A DNA stretch of 64,000 nt, taken from contig NZ_JAOAOQ010000001.1 in assembly GCF_030398385.1 (NCBI RefSeq), forward strand, positions 320,441-384,440, written 5' to 3'. Within the stretch, counting starts at the first letter, position 1. Every line of letters begins with the position of its first letter. The position numbers and the translations under genes are program-made. The notes below the pieces were generated by a model that made no database searches, was not told the DNA's origin, and was given only the letters and a program-made list of their open reading frames with translations. The stretch is from Aquibium sp. ELW1220 (GTDB taxonomy: Bacteria > Pseudomonadota > Alphaproteobacteria > Rhizobiales > Rhizobiaceae). This document shows, in pieces, positions 43,258 to 52,116 of the stretch.

Positions 43258-44169
43258 TCATAGCAGTTTTCGCCGCGTCGTCCGAACCTCGTCCGCTTCG
43301 CCGCGCCAGTCGTCCTCCCGCCACATCCGGGTAAGCGCCGTCTCGAAATCGGGATAGCCGAAGTCGAAGCCGGTCTGGCGGATCTTCGCGTTGGAGACGC
43401 GCTTGTTCTCGCCCCAAAAGGACAGCGCCATCGGCGACAGCGCCGCGTCCTCGAAGGCCACCTCCGGCGGCGGCTCGACGCCCATCAGGCCCGCCGCATA
43501 GGTGATGACGTCCTGCGGCGGGCAGGGGCGGTCGTCGGTGACGTTGAAGACGCCGCCGAGCCAGCGCTGGCCGAGATGATCGAGCGCCGCCGCGATGTCG
43601 GCGACATGGATGCGGTTGAATACCTGGCCCTCGCGGATGACGCGCTTCGCCGTGCCGCCGGCAAGGTTCACGAGCGCATTGCGGCCCGGGCCGTAGATGC
43701 CGGAGAGCCGCAGCACGGCCACCGGGACGCCGCGCTGGCGACCGAGATCGAGCCAGCCGGTCTCCGCCGTCAGCCGCTCGGTGGAGCGCTGCGCGCTCGG
43801 GCGGCATTCGCTGTCCTCGCTCACCCAGGCGCCGTCATGGTCGCCATAGACGCCGACGGTCGAGAGGTAGCCGATCCATTCGAGCGCCGGCATGGCGGAG
43901 CGGATCGCGTCCCGCGACGCGGCCAGAACGGGGTCCGCGCCGTTCTGCGGGCCGGCCGAGACGACGAGATGCGTGGTTTCGGCGAGAAGCGCCTGCGCCT
44001 CGGGCGAGAGCGCCGCGCCGTCGAAGAGCACCGGCCGCATGCCGAAGCTGGACAGCGCCCCCAGCTTGTCGGCCGAGCGGGTGGTGCCCGCGATCCATTC
44101 GGCCCTGCCGGCCATGCGCCTCGCGAAGGCGCGGCCGGAATAGCCGGCGCCGAAGATGAAGATCCTCAT
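43258..44169 (-). CDS. Atypical SDR/NAD-dependent epimerase-like protein (YeeZ type)
   Basis: A 303-aa protein with an N-terminal nucleotide-binding motif [35 protein letters not shown] near the middle and a YGPGRNAL-type substrate loop; the usual YxxxK is not clearly preserved. [18 protein letters not shown] and [10 protein letters not shown] are typical of YeeZ-like proteins. The function is unknown; relatives may act on nucleotide sugars or NAD(P)H repair. The start overlaps the queG stop by ATGA, and the frame upstream belongs to queG, so the internal ATG at 44169 is right. Confidence 0.87.
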   Translation of the reverse strand: MRIFIFGAGYSGRAFARRMAGRAEWIAGTTRSADKLGALSSFGMRPVLFDGAALSPEAQALLAETTHLVVSAGPQNGADPVLAASRDAIRSAMPALEWIGYLSTVGVYGDHDGAWVSEDSECRPSAQRSTERLTAETGWLDLGRQRGVPVAVLRLSGIYGPGRNALVNLAGGTAKRVIREGQVFNRIHVADIAAALDHLGQRWLGGVFNVTDDRPCPPQDVITYAAGLMGVEPPPEVAFEDAALSPMALSFWGENKRVSNAKIRQTGFDFGYPDFETALTRMWREDDWRGEADEVRTTRRKLL

Positions 44170-45332
44170 GCGGTGACGTCCTCGTGCTGTTCGATGATCC
44201 CGAGCGCTGCGCGCCATTCGTCGGCGGTTTCCCGGTCGGCGCCGTGTGCGGCGTGCAGGCGGCGGAGCTCGTTTGGATGAACGAGACGCGCCGCCGCCCA
44301 GATCGCGGCGCCGCGCACCAGCGGCGAGGGGTCGCAGACGAGGTCCGCGCAGCGCCGGCCGAGCGAGGCATCGCCGGAGTTTCCCGCAGCGATCAGCACA
44401 TTGCGGATGAAGCGGTCGCGGCCGATCCGCTTGATCGGCGAGCCGGAGAAGGTGGCGCGGAAGCCCGCGTCGTCGAGATCGAGCAGGTCGGCCAGAGGCG
44501 GCGCGCGGCGGTCGTCGCGCGCGGCGAGCTTCGCCTCCGAGGCGGTGCGGGCGAACTTGTTCCACGGACAGGCGGCCAGGCAGTCGTCGCAGCCATAGAT
44601 GCGGTTGCCGATCTTCTCGCGGAACGCGCGCGGGATCGGTCCCTTGTGCTCGATCGTCAGGTAGGAGATGCAGCGTCGCGCGTCGAGCTGGTAGGGCGCG
44701 GGGAAGGCATCGGTCGGGCAGATGTCGAGGCAGGCACGGCACGAGCCGCAATGGTCCTGCTCGGGCTCGTCGGGGTCGAGTTCGGCGGTGGTGAAGATCG
44801 AGCCGAGGAACAGCCAGGAGCCGAAGTCGCGGCTGACGAGATTGGTATGCTTGCCCTGCCAGCCGAGGCCGGCGGCGGCGGCCAGCGGCTTCTCCATCAC
44901 CGGGGCGGTGTCGACGAACACCTTGACGTCGGCGCCGGTGCGGGCCGCGAACTGACCTGCGGCAATCTTCAGCCGGCCCTTCATGACGTCGTGATAGTCG
45001 CGGTTCTGCGCATAGACCGAGATCGCCGCGCGGGAGCGATGCTGAAGCACCGCGAGCGGGTCGTGCTCCGGCCCGTAGTTCATGCCGAGCATGACCACGC
45101 TGCGCACCTCGCTCCAGAGCCGACTCGGCGATGCCCGCCGCTCCATGGTTTCGGGGATCCAGTCCATCGTGCCGTGGCGCCCCTGACGGACGAATTCGGC
45201 CAGCCGCGCCGCCGCCTGCGGTGCGGCGTCCGGCCGCGTCACCCGCAGCACGTCGAAGCCGGCGGCACGGGCGGCCGCGTCGAGGAAGGCCCGCAGCCGG
45301 CTCCTGTCGGGCCGTGCGGCGGCGCCGCTCAT
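44166..45332 (-). CDS. queG: Epoxyqueuosine reductase
   Basis: A 388-aa cobalamin-dependent iron-sulfur enzyme performing the last step of queuosine tRNA modification. Two 4Fe-4S clusters are coordinated by [16 protein letters not shown] and [14 protein letters not shown]. The N-terminal part ([49 protein letters not shown]) is the cobalamin/substrate domain. The C-terminus carries HEAT-like repeats. The TGATG overlap with the upstream GST gene and the ATGA overlap with the downstream SDR gene define an operon. Confidence 0.97.
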   Translation of the reverse strand: MSGAAARPDRSRLRAFLDAAARAAGFDVLRVTRPDAAPQAAARLAEFVRQGRHGTMDWIPETMERRASPSRLWSEVRSVVMLGMNYGPEHDPLAVLQHRSRAAISVYAQNRDYHDVMKGRLKIAAGQFAARTGADVKVFVDTAPVMEKPLAAAAGLGWQGKHTNLVSRDFGSWLFLGSIFTTAELDPDEPEQDHCGSCRACLDICPTDAFPAPYQLDARRCISYLTIEHKGPIPRAFREKIGNRIYGCDDCLAACPWNKFARTASEAKLAARDDRRAPPLADLLDLDDAGFRATFSGSPIKRIGRDRFIRNVLIAAGNSGDASLGRRCADLVCDPSPLVRGAAIWAAARLVHPNELRRLHAAHGADRETADEWRAALGIIEQHEDVTA

Positions 45333-46024
45333 CAGAAGTCGAGATCCGCGTAGTGCGACACCGGCGGCAGCCCCGACATCCGGTCGGCCAGCAGCGGCCG
45401 GAACGACGGCCGCGACTTGACGCGGACATACCAGTCGCGCGCCGCCGGATAGTCGCTCCAGTCGATCTCGCCGAGATAGTCGAGCACGGACAGCGAACTG
45501 GCCGCCGCGAGATCGGCATAGCTGATCGTGTCGCCCGCCAGCCAGTCGCGCGTGCCGGCCAGCCAGTTGGTGTATTTCATGTGCGGCTTCAGGTTGGCGC
45601 GCGCGACGCGGATCGCCTGCGCGTCCGGCGAGCCGCCGCCCTGCTCGCGCGGCATCAGCGGCTTGAAGGCGCGCTCGCGGGCGAGGTGCTTCGTCACCTC
45701 CGCTTCGGTCTTGCCGAGATACCAGTCCACCAGCCGGCGGGCTTCGGCGCGCGCGAAGGGGTTCTCGGCGAACAGCCGCCGCTCGCGCTTGATGGCGCCG
45801 CGCGTCTCGTCGATGTATTCGGCGATGACGGTCGCGCCGACGATCGCCGCATCGCCCTCGGCCAGCAGCACGGGCAGGCTTCCGGCCGGGTTCAGCGCCA
45901 GGAACTCCTTGCGCCGGACCCATGGCTTTTCCTCGATCAGGGCCAGTTCCTCCCCATACTCGCCGAAGGCGAGGCGGACGAACCGGCAGGAGGCGTCGAG
46001 CGGATGATGGAACAAAGTCAGCAT
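45332..46024 (-). CDS. Glutathione S-transferase family protein
   Basis: A 230-aa two-domain GST. The N-terminal thioredoxin-like half shows [19 protein letters not shown], the cis-Pro strand AGSLPVLL and the gamma-glutamyl site VIAEYIDET. The C-terminal half is helical and contains [15 protein letters not shown], the conserved N-capping/hydrophobic-staple region. Many rhizobia have this gene next to queG. The ATG at 46024 begins the first strand; an ATG at 46042 adds six residues. It is divergent from uppP. It is not a maleylacetoacetate isomerase by motif. Confidence 0.9.
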   Translation of the reverse strand: MLTLFHHPLDASCRFVRLAFGEYGEELALIEEKPWVRRKEFLALNPAGSLPVLLAEGDAAIVGATVIAEYIDETRGAIKRERRLFAENPFARAEARRLVDWYLGKTEAEVTKHLARERAFKPLMPREQGGGSPDAQAIRVARANLKPHMKYTNWLAGTRDWLAGDTISYADLAAASSLSVLDYLGEIDWSDYPAARDWYVRVKSRPSFRPLLADRMSGLPPVSHYADLDF

Positions 46025-46194
46025 GGGGCGGACTGAATACAACCCTGTGGCGTTTTCGCGGCTGCGGCGCTATGAGCGGCCGACGCTCCGAAGCGTCCCG
46101 CAGCCCGGTCGCGAACATGGCCCGTGCTATAGGGGCATGCGGGCATCATGACAAGCAAGCCGCGTTTAATCGCCCTCTCGAACGGAACTGCCGA

Positions 46195-47001
46195 ATGGAC
46201 AGCCAGAGCATCGTGGAAGCCCTCCTTCTCGGCTTGCTGGAGGGCCTGACGGAGTTCATCCCGGTCTCCTCGACCGGTCACATCCTGCTCGCCGGCCATT
46301 TCCTCGGCTTCGAATCGGCCGGCAAGGCCTTCGAGGTGCTGATCCAGCTCGGCGCGATCCTCGCCATCCTGACGGTCTATTTCGGCCGGCTCTGGAACCT
46401 CCTGGTGGCGTTTCCGAGCGACGCGCGCACGCGGCGCTTCGTCCTTGGCATCCTGGTTGCCTTCCTGCCCGCCGCGATCATCGGCGCCATGGCGCACGGC
46501 TTCATCAAGGCGGTGCTGTTCGAATCGCCGATGCTGATCTGCGTGATGCTGATCCTGGGCGGAATCATCCTCTTGTGGGTCGACCGCTGGGCGCTGAAGC
46601 CGCGCTATACCGACGTGATGGACTATCCGCTCGGCCTGTGCCTGAAGATCGGCCTGTTCCAGTGCCTGGCGATGATTCCGGGTACCTCGCGCTCGGGCGC
46701 CACCATCGTCGGCGCGCTGCTCATGGGCACCGACAAGCGCTCGGCGGCGGAGTTCTCGTTCTTCCTCGCCATGCCCACCATGGCGGGAGCCTTCGTCTAC
46801 GACCTCTACAAGAACCGCGACATCCTCTCGACCGACGACCTGCTGCTCATCGGCGTCGGCTTCGTTGCGTCCTTCGTCGTGGCGGTCTTCGTCGTCCGTT
46901 CGCTGCTCGATTTCGTGTCGAAGCGCGGCTACGCGCTGTTCGGCTGGTGGCGCCTGATCGTCGGCACGGTCGGCCTCGCCGCGCTGATGATCTGGGGCTG
47001 A
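46195..47001 (+). CDS. uppP: Undecaprenyl-diphosphatase
   Basis: A 268-aa integral membrane enzyme dephosphorylating undecaprenyl pyrophosphate to recycle the lipid carrier of peptidoglycan synthesis; also linked to bacitracin resistance. Catalytic motifs are [16 protein letters not shown] near the N-terminus and [10 protein letters not shown] in the second half. Eight helices are predicted. The ATG at 46195 begins the canonical [13 protein letters not shown]; the longer frame is antisense to the GST. It is followed by a repeat-rich gap. Confidence 0.96.
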   Translation: MDSQSIVEALLLGLLEGLTEFIPVSSTGHILLAGHFLGFESAGKAFEVLIQLGAILAILTVYFGRLWNLLVAFPSDARTRRFVLGILVAFLPAAIIGAMAHGFIKAVLFESPMLICVMLILGGIILLWVDRWALKPRYTDVMDYPLGLCLKIGLFQCLAMIPGTSRSGATIVGALLMGTDKRSAAEFSFFLAMPTMAGAFVYDLYKNRDILSTDDLLLIGVGFVASFVVAVFVVRSLLDFVSKRGYALFGWWRLIVGTVGLAALMIWG

Positions 47002-47080
47002 GGCGGGAGGGCGTCGAGGCTCGATCGATCCTGCCTTCCCTTCCTTTCGAGCACCAATCGGGAGGGCGCCATATCGATAA

Positions 47081-47212
47081 GCCGTCATCCTCGGGCTTGT
47101 CCCGAGGATCTGCATCGTCCTGAAAAATCTGCGTTTTCAAACCTTTGATGCGCAAAAAAGACCAGCGCGACCGAGCGTGGCAGATCCTCGGGACAAGCCC
47201 GAGGATGACGGC
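47081..47212. repeat. RIME-like palindromic intergenic element, copy 1
   Basis: A 33-bp unit (47081-47113) and its exact reverse complement (47180-47212) flank 66 bp of AT-richer sequence. The core CCTCGGGCTTGTCCCGAGG is itself palindromic. The same unit recurs at 50597-50752. Repeats with this core are common between genes in Rhizobiales (called RIMEs in Rhizobium, as I recall). Confidence 0.85.
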
Positions 47213-47309
47213 GCGGGAGCGGCGGCGGCGGTCGGCGGGAGCGGCGGCGACCGGTTCGGACGTCGGATCTACCGGTCTGCACCGCCGCTACGGACGCGAC
47301 GGTTGGCGT

Positions 47310-48287
47310 TCAGTGCGTGACGGTGCCGGTCGAGTACTGCCCGGCGCGGCGGAAGCGCCACAGGTAGGTCGGCAGGATCGCCTCCAGCGATTGCGGCCGG
47401 ATGCCGAGGCCCTGCAGCGTGCGGCCGTCGCGGATCGCGGCTTCCGAGACGACGTTGTCGGTGGCGAGCTGCTTCAGCTGGTCGGTGGTCAGCAGCGGGC
47501 TCGGCAGCATCTCGAGCACCGACGCCTGGATGCGCGCCACAGGCCAGGGAACGCTCACCAGCCAGCGCTTGCGCTCGATGACCTCGAGCATCGTCTCCAT
47601 GCATTCACGGAAGCTGAGCACCTCCGGGCCGCCCAGATCGTAGCTCTTCCCGCCGGCGATGCTGCCGTCGGCCGCGCGCGCGGCGACTTCCGCCACATCG
47701 CCGACATAGACCGGCTGGAACTTCGTCGTGCCGCCGCCGATCAGCGGCAGCACGGGTGAGAAGCGCGCCATCTCGGCAAAGCGGTTGAAGAAGGAATCCT
47801 CGGGTCCGAAGATGATCGAGGGACGCAGGATCACCGCGTCCGGCACCGCGTCGAGCACGGCTGCGACGCCGGCGGCCTTGGTGCGGGCGTATTCGGACTC
47901 CGACTGCGCATCCGCGCCGATCGCGCTGATCTGCGTCATCGAGATGCCGTTGGCGCGGCAGACCTCGGCGATCGCCTGGGCGCCGAACGACTGCACCGAC
48001 GAGAAGCGCTGGCGTCCGCCCTCGTGCAGGATGCCGACGCAGTTGATCGCGTAGTCGGCGCCCTCCAGCGCCCGCTCGATCGACCAGCGATAGCGCAGAT
48101 TGGCCTGGAGGGGCTGGATCTGGCCGACATTGCCGAGCGGCTGGAGATGGCCGGCAAGGTCGGGACGCCGGCAGGCGACGCGCACGAGATAGCCGCGCTT
48201 GGCCAGCGCCCGCACGATGTGCCGTCCGACGAAGCCCGAGCCTCCGAACACGGTGACCAGCCTGGGCGTGGATGCGATCAGCGCCAT
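47310..48287 (-). CDS. NDUFA9-like complex I-associated NAD(P)-binding protein
   Basis: A 325-aa atypical SDR. The nucleotide motif is TVFGGSGFVGRHIVRAL near the N-terminus; INCVGILHEGGRQ, ILRPSIIFGPEDSFFNRFAEMA and QPVYVGDVAEVAA are typical of the NDUFA9 family. That family is an accessory subunit of complex I in mitochondria and is found free in many alphaproteobacteria. The role is likely redox-linked or structural at the respiratory chain, based on family knowledge only. Nearby genes are unrelated. Confidence 0.92.
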   Translation of the reverse strand: MALIASTPRLVTVFGGSGFVGRHIVRALAKRGYLVRVACRRPDLAGHLQPLGNVGQIQPLQANLRYRWSIERALEGADYAINCVGILHEGGRQRFSSVQSFGAQAIAEVCRANGISMTQISAIGADAQSESEYARTKAAGVAAVLDAVPDAVILRPSIIFGPEDSFFNRFAEMARFSPVLPLIGGGTTKFQPVYVGDVAEVAARAADGSIAGGKSYDLGGPEVLSFRECMETMLEVIERKRWLVSVPWPVARIQASVLEMLPSPLLTTDQLKQLATDNVVSEAAIRDGRTLQGLGIRPQSLEAILPTYLWRFRRAGQYSTGTVTH

Positions 48288-48426
48288 CGAACCTTCCTCG
48301 TCTCAATCTGCCCGGACGGACGCGCCGCGCCGGTGCCTGATGCCTGCGTCCTCATAGTCCGTTTCGCCGCAAAGGCAAAGCGCGGCGAAGGGTCTCGCAG
48401 GTGTCCGCGCGAAGACGCCGCCGGGC

Positions 48427-48624
48427 TCAGCCGGCCTTCGCTGCAGCCATCGCTTCGGACAGGACGGCGCGGTCGCCGATGTGGTTGGCGAGCAGCAGGA
48501 TCAGCCGCGCGTTGACCGCATCGCTCTCGGCCTTGCTCAGGCCCTCGTGAAGGGAAAGCAGCTCGGCGTAGAAATCGTCCGGGCGGGGAATGTTGGGCGT
48601 GGTGACGAGCGTGTTCATGTCCAT
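48427..48624 (-). CDS. DUF2783 domain protein
   Basis: A 65-aa helical protein (TTPNIPRPDDFYAELLSLHE, GLSKAESDAVNARLILLLANHIGD) recognisable as DUF2783. The family is typically encoded next to flavin-dependent aromatic hydroxylases, as here, 5 bp after the monooxygenase stop. A role as a small partner or stabiliser of the hydroxylase is inferred from that. Start: ATG at 48624, with a second Met two codons later. Confidence 0.88.
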   Translation of the reverse strand: MDMNTLVTTPNIPRPDDFYAELLSLHEGLSKAESDAVNARLILLLANHIGDRAVLSEAMAAAKAG

Positions 48625-48629
48625 TGTCC

Positions 48630-50240
48630 TCAGCTGCGTCCGGTGGCGCGAACCAGCGCCGCTGCGACGGCGGCCTCGTCGAAGGCGGTCCAGCGGGCAG
48701 CGACGTGCTGGTCGGGCCGGATCAGGTAGACCGCACTGGTGGCGTCGCCGAGGTAGCGCTCGGCGAGCATTCCGCCGGGATCGTCGGCCGCCGACAGAGC
48801 CAGGCGTTCGACCGCGATGCCGCCGATCTCCAGCCGGTCCGGCGCATCCGCGTCGATCGTCATCAGCCGGAAGCCGCCATTCAGGCTGTCGAGGAGCCAG
48901 CCGTCGCGCACCGGCGCGTCGGCGGCGGGCGTGCCCGGGCGCGTGCGGCCGGGCAGGCCCTCGGCGTCCGGCCCGTTGAGCGGCAGCCCGTCGTAGGCGC
49001 AGGGCACCGACAGACGGCCCGAATTCACCAGCGGGCGGGCGAAGGCGTAGCGCTCGGAAAGGTCGAGCACCGCGTCGCGGAACAGCCGGCTGGTCTCCGA
49101 TTTCGGCGTGATGAAGTCGGTCGAGCGCGACGAATTCAGGATGTTCTCGTCGGCGCCGTGAACGCGCTCGGCGTCGTAGCTGTCGAGCAGGCTCGCGGGC
49201 GCGGCGCCGTCGATGACGAGCTTCAGCTTCCAGGCGAGGTTGTCGGTGTCCTGGATGCCCGAATTCGCACCGCGCGCGCCGAAGGGCGAGACCTGGTGCG
49301 CCGAATCGCCGGCAAATAGCACGTGCCCATGGCGGAAACGCTCCATGCGCCGGCACTGGAAGGTGTAGATCGACACCCATTCGAGCTCGAAGGCGACGTC
49401 CTCGCCGAGCATCGCCTTCAGCCGGGGGATCACGTTCTCCGGCTTCTTCTCCACGTCCTTGTCGATGTTCCAGCCAAGCTGGAGATCGATGCGCCAGACG
49501 CCGTCCGGCTGCTTGTGCAGCAGCGCCGACTGGCCCTTGTTGAAGGGCGGATCGAACCAGAACCAGCGCTCGGTGGGAAAATCAGCCTCCATGACGACGT
49601 CGGCGATGAGGAAGTTGTCCTCGAAGACGCGCCCGACGAAGTCGAGGCCGAGCATCGCCCGGATCGGCGAATTGGCGCCGTCGCAGGCGACGAGCCAGTC
49701 CGCGGCGAGCCGGTAGGGACCGTCGGGCGTCTCGACCGAGAGCGTCACGCCGTCGCCCCTGCTGTCCACCGCCGTCACGCGGCTGCCACCGCGGATCTCG
49801 ATCGGCTTGCCCTGCGCGGCGAGGTCCAACACCCGGTCCACGAGATACTTCTCGAAATGATATTGCTGCAGGTTGATGAAGGCCGGCCGCCTGTGCCCCG
49901 CCTCGGGCAGCAGGTTGAAGCCGTAGACCTGCCGGTCACCGAAGAACACCTTGCCGAGGTTCCAGGTCACGCCCTTGTCGACGAGGCCCGGATCGACGCC
50001 GAGCCGGTCGAGGATTTCCAGCGTGCGCTTGGAAAAGCAGATGGCGCGCGAGCCGAAGGAGACCTTGTCGTTGTCGTCCAGCACGACGACCGGCACGTCC
50101 TTCATGGCGAGGTCGATGGCGGCGCAGAGCCCGACGGGGCCGGCGCCGACGACCACGACAGGATGGCGCACCGGCTGGGCCGCGTCCTGGTCGGGCGAGC
50201 GACTGTAGGGATAGAGCGGCGTCTCGAAGATGCGGGTCAT
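48630..50240 (-). CDS. FAD-dependent aromatic monooxygenase (MhpA-like)
   Basis: A 536-aa class A flavoprotein hydroxylase. The FAD motif VVVVGAGPVGLCAAIDLA lies near residue 28. The DG-type motif WLVACDGANSPIR and the second FAD motif LFAGDSAHQVSPFGARG are both present, in the correct spacing for MhpA/PobA relatives. It uses NAD(P)H and O2 to hydroxylate an aromatic ring. Its proximity to hmgA suggests a ring that ends as homogentisate, but the actual substrate is inferred. The ATG at 50240 was chosen because upstream frame is not conserved-looking. The C-terminal thioredoxin-like region (RDGWLLDSL...) fits the family. Confidence 0.9.
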   Translation of the reverse strand: MTRIFETPLYPYSRSPDQDAAQPVRHPVVVVGAGPVGLCAAIDLAMKDVPVVVLDDNDKVSFGSRAICFSKRTLEILDRLGVDPGLVDKGVTWNLGKVFFGDRQVYGFNLLPEAGHRRPAFINLQQYHFEKYLVDRVLDLAAQGKPIEIRGGSRVTAVDSRGDGVTLSVETPDGPYRLAADWLVACDGANSPIRAMLGLDFVGRVFEDNFLIADVVMEADFPTERWFWFDPPFNKGQSALLHKQPDGVWRIDLQLGWNIDKDVEKKPENVIPRLKAMLGEDVAFELEWVSIYTFQCRRMERFRHGHVLFAGDSAHQVSPFGARGANSGIQDTDNLAWKLKLVIDGAAPASLLDSYDAERVHGADENILNSSRSTDFITPKSETSRLFRDAVLDLSERYAFARPLVNSGRLSVPCAYDGLPLNGPDAEGLPGRTRPGTPAADAPVRDGWLLDSLNGGFRLMTIDADAPDRLEIGGIAVERLALSAADDPGGMLAERYLGDATSAVYLIRPDQHVAARWTAFDEAAVAAALVRATGRS

Positions 50241-50321
50241 GGAAAGCGTCCTGGCTGGAGGGCGGCGGATTTGTCGACCGGTCCCGATTGGCTTAGACTG
50301 CGCGGAAACGGGGTGTCCGCC

Positions 50322-50588
50322 ATGAACGAGCATGCACGGCAGGCAGGCACGGTCCGCGTGACGGTGGAGGAAGCGGAGGCGCGGATCGGCGAACTCCTGC
50401 GCCGCGCCGAGGCCGGCGAGCGCATCGAAGTCACGCGCGACGGCCGGCCGGTGGTGGAACTCGCGGCGGCCGAAGTTCCCGCCGCGCCGAAGCTGCCGCG
50501 GGTGGGGGCGTTCGAAGGCCAGTTCGAGCTGAACATGCCCGACGACTGGGATGAACTCGGCCCGGAGTGGGACGAGTACGTGACGTGA
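50322..50588 (+). CDS. Phd/YefM family antitoxin, apparently without its toxin
   Basis: An 88-aa protein with the Phd/YefM N-terminal DNA-binding and dimer motif VRVTVEEAEARIGELLRRA, followed by GERIEVTRDGRPVVELAA. Its C-terminal half (FEGQFELNMPDDWDELGPEWDEY) looks like the toxin-wrapping tail. Normally a PIN-type or Doc/RelE toxin follows within a few bases. Here a RIME-like repeat begins only 9 bp after the stop codon, and no toxin frame is seen. The pair may have been broken or the toxin lost. It is divergent from the flavin monooxygenase. Confidence 0.85.
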   Translation: MNEHARQAGTVRVTVEEAEARIGELLRRAEAGERIEVTRDGRPVVELAAAEVPAAPKLPRVGAFEGQFELNMPDDWDELGPEWDEYVT

Positions 50589-50596
50589 GCCGCCCC

Positions 50597-50752
50597 GCCG
50601 TCATCCTCGGGCTTGTCCCGAGGATCTGCCGACGAGCCAAAGGAGGTCGAGACGTCACTATCCAGTGGACCTCGAGGGCGGGCGGCGTGCCGGAGGACGG
50701 ATGCTGATCGCGACGGGCGGTAGATCCTCGGGACAAGCCCGAGGATGACGGC
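50597..50752. repeat. RIME-like palindromic intergenic element, copy 2
   Basis: The 33-bp unit at 50597-50629 is identical to the unit at 47081-47113. Its inverted partner at 50720-50752 differs by one base. The 90-bp middle is unrelated to copy 1. It sits where a toxin gene would be expected after the antitoxin. Confidence 0.85.
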
Positions 50753-50869
50753 GCGGGGTGGAGTGACGCCGCACTGAGTCCTGCCGACGCGCTCAGTCCT
50801 GCCGCCGGCGTCACTCATCGCTCCGCAGTCCGATCCCCCGCCCATCCCTGCTCCTCCCCGAGCGACGCC

Positions 50870-51820
50870 TCAGCCCTGCAGGCGCTGCCACATCTCGCGG
50901 TCGCGCTCGGCGGTCCAGATGCGCGGCGTGTCGACGCCGAGCGCCTCGTCATAGGCGCGCGCCACGTTGAAGGGGAGGCAGTGCTCGTAGATCGCATACG
51001 ACGCGAACTTCGGGTCACATGCGGCGCGGCAGGCGTCCCAGGCCTCCTTCATCGAGCCGCCGCCCTGCGCGACGCGCGCGATCGGGCGGTAGGTCGAGGC
51101 GACGAAGTCGGCGGTGTTGTCGAGCGCGGCGTTGACCATCGCCTCGCCGACCAGCGCGTCGCCGCGGCCGGGCGCGATCGCGTCGAGGCCGTAGCCGCGG
51201 ATCGCCTCCAGCGTCGCGGGCCAGTCGGCGAAATGCGCGTCGCCGCAATAGCAGGCCGAGTGATACTCCACGAGGTCGCCGGTGAACATGACGTTGGCGT
51301 CGGGCACGTGGGCGACGATGTCGCCCGCCGTGTGGCCGCGGCCGAGGAACTTCAGGTCGACGCGCCGCCTGCCCATGAACAGCGTCATGGCGTCGGTGAA
51401 GGTCATGGTCGGCCAGGTGAGGCCGGGGATCGACTCATGGCCCTGGAACAGGCGCGGGAAGCGGCCGAACTCCGAATCCCAGTCTTCCTGCCCGCGCTCC
51501 ACCACCATGGCGCGCGCCTTGGCCGACATGATCGTCTCCGACGCGCCATAGGCGGAAGCGCCGAGCACGCGCACGGCGTGGTAGTGCGTCAGCACCACGT
51601 ACTTGATCGGCTTGTCGGTGACGGAGCGGATCTTCTCGATCACCTTGTTTGCCAGCCGCGGCGTCGCCTGGGCGTCGACGATCATCACCGAATCATCGCC
51701 GATGATGACGCCGGTGTTGGGGTCGCCCTGGGCCGTGAAGGCCCAGAGATCGCGGCCGATCTCGGTAAACGAGATCTCCTTCTCGGTCATGTCTCCGGCG
51801 GAGGCGAACTGCTTGGCCAT
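50870..51820 (-). CDS. MBL-fold metallo-hydrolase
   Basis: A 316-aa metallo-beta-lactamase-fold protein. The first metal cluster appears as LTHYHAVRVLGAS: it keeps the His-x-His but lacks the usual Asp-His after it, so the canonical HxHxDH motif is altered. Later ligands are GRGHTAGDIVAH and FTGDLVEYHSAC. Such enzymes hydrolyse thioesters, lactones or phospho/sulfo esters. The gene lies between hmgA and the flavin monooxygenase on the same strand, suggesting a role in the homogentisate branch, but no reaction is assigned. The ATG at 51820 has GGGAAGAG upstream. Confidence 0.87.
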   Translation of the reverse strand: MAKQFASAGDMTEKEISFTEIGRDLWAFTAQGDPNTGVIIGDDSVMIVDAQATPRLANKVIEKIRSVTDKPIKYVVLTHYHAVRVLGASAYGASETIMSAKARAMVVERGQEDWDSEFGRFPRLFQGHESIPGLTWPTMTFTDAMTLFMGRRRVDLKFLGRGHTAGDIVAHVPDANVMFTGDLVEYHSACYCGDAHFADWPATLEAIRGYGLDAIAPGRGDALVGEAMVNAALDNTADFVASTYRPIARVAQGGGSMKEAWDACRAACDPKFASYAIYEHCLPFNVARAYDEALGVDTPRIWTAERDREMWQRLQG

Positions 51821-51847
51821 GTCTCTTCCCTTGCTTTGAATTCGGTC

Positions 51848-51926
51848 GTGCGTCCTTCGAGGCTCGCCCATCGAATGTTCAGCGCCCGATTGCAGGCGTC
51901 GTGCGGGCTCGCACCTCAGGATGAGG
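51848..51926 (-). repeat. Intergenic palindromic repeat (CTCATCCTGAGG family), inverted and diverged copy
   Basis: Reads CGTCCTTCGAGGCTCGC at one end and GGCTCGCACCTCAGGATGAG at the other, the reverse complement of the units at 52016 and 52076, with a ~40-bp insertion between its arms. Confidence 0.6.
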
Positions 51927-52015
51927 GAGGTCGGCGCCGATCTCCCTCGTTTCGTGTCCGGAGCCGTTCTGTCGCCGGCACCGCTGTTCTTCTGTCCTGA
52001 GGCCGCGCCCGGCGA

Positions 52016-52056
52016 TCCTCATCCTGAGGCGCGAGCGCCGCGCACTGAAGGATCAG
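52016..52056 (+). repeat. Intergenic palindromic repeat (CTCATCCTGAGG family), direct copy 1
   Basis: CCTCATCCTGAGGCGCGAGC followed by a GC-rich loop and CTGAAGGATCAG. It matches the copy at 52076-52116 closely and can fold as a hairpin. Confidence 0.7.
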
Positions 52057-52075
52057 TTCCGGCCTCTCCGCCACC

Positions 52076-52116
52076 CCTCATCCTGAGGCGCGAGCGAAGC
52101 GAGCCTCGAAGGATCA
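52076..52116 (+). repeat. Intergenic palindromic repeat (CTCATCCTGAGG family), direct copy 2, reaching into hmgA
   Basis: CCTCATCCTGAGGCGCGAGC-GAAGC-GAGCCTCGAAGGATCA; hairpin arms GCGAGC/GCTCGC-like. Its last bases form the hmgA stop codon, so the repeat has landed on, or contributes, the gene's 3' end. Confidence 0.7.

Noticed and set aside
45332-46024. GST as maleylacetoacetate isomerase completing the hmgA pathway
   Set aside because: It lacks the zeta-class SSCSWRVRIAL-like active-site motif and sits in the queG operon.
50589-50869. Toxin gene downstream of the Phd antitoxin
   Set aside because: The stretch is mostly a repeat element, and frames in it are short and unlike PIN, Doc or RelE proteins.
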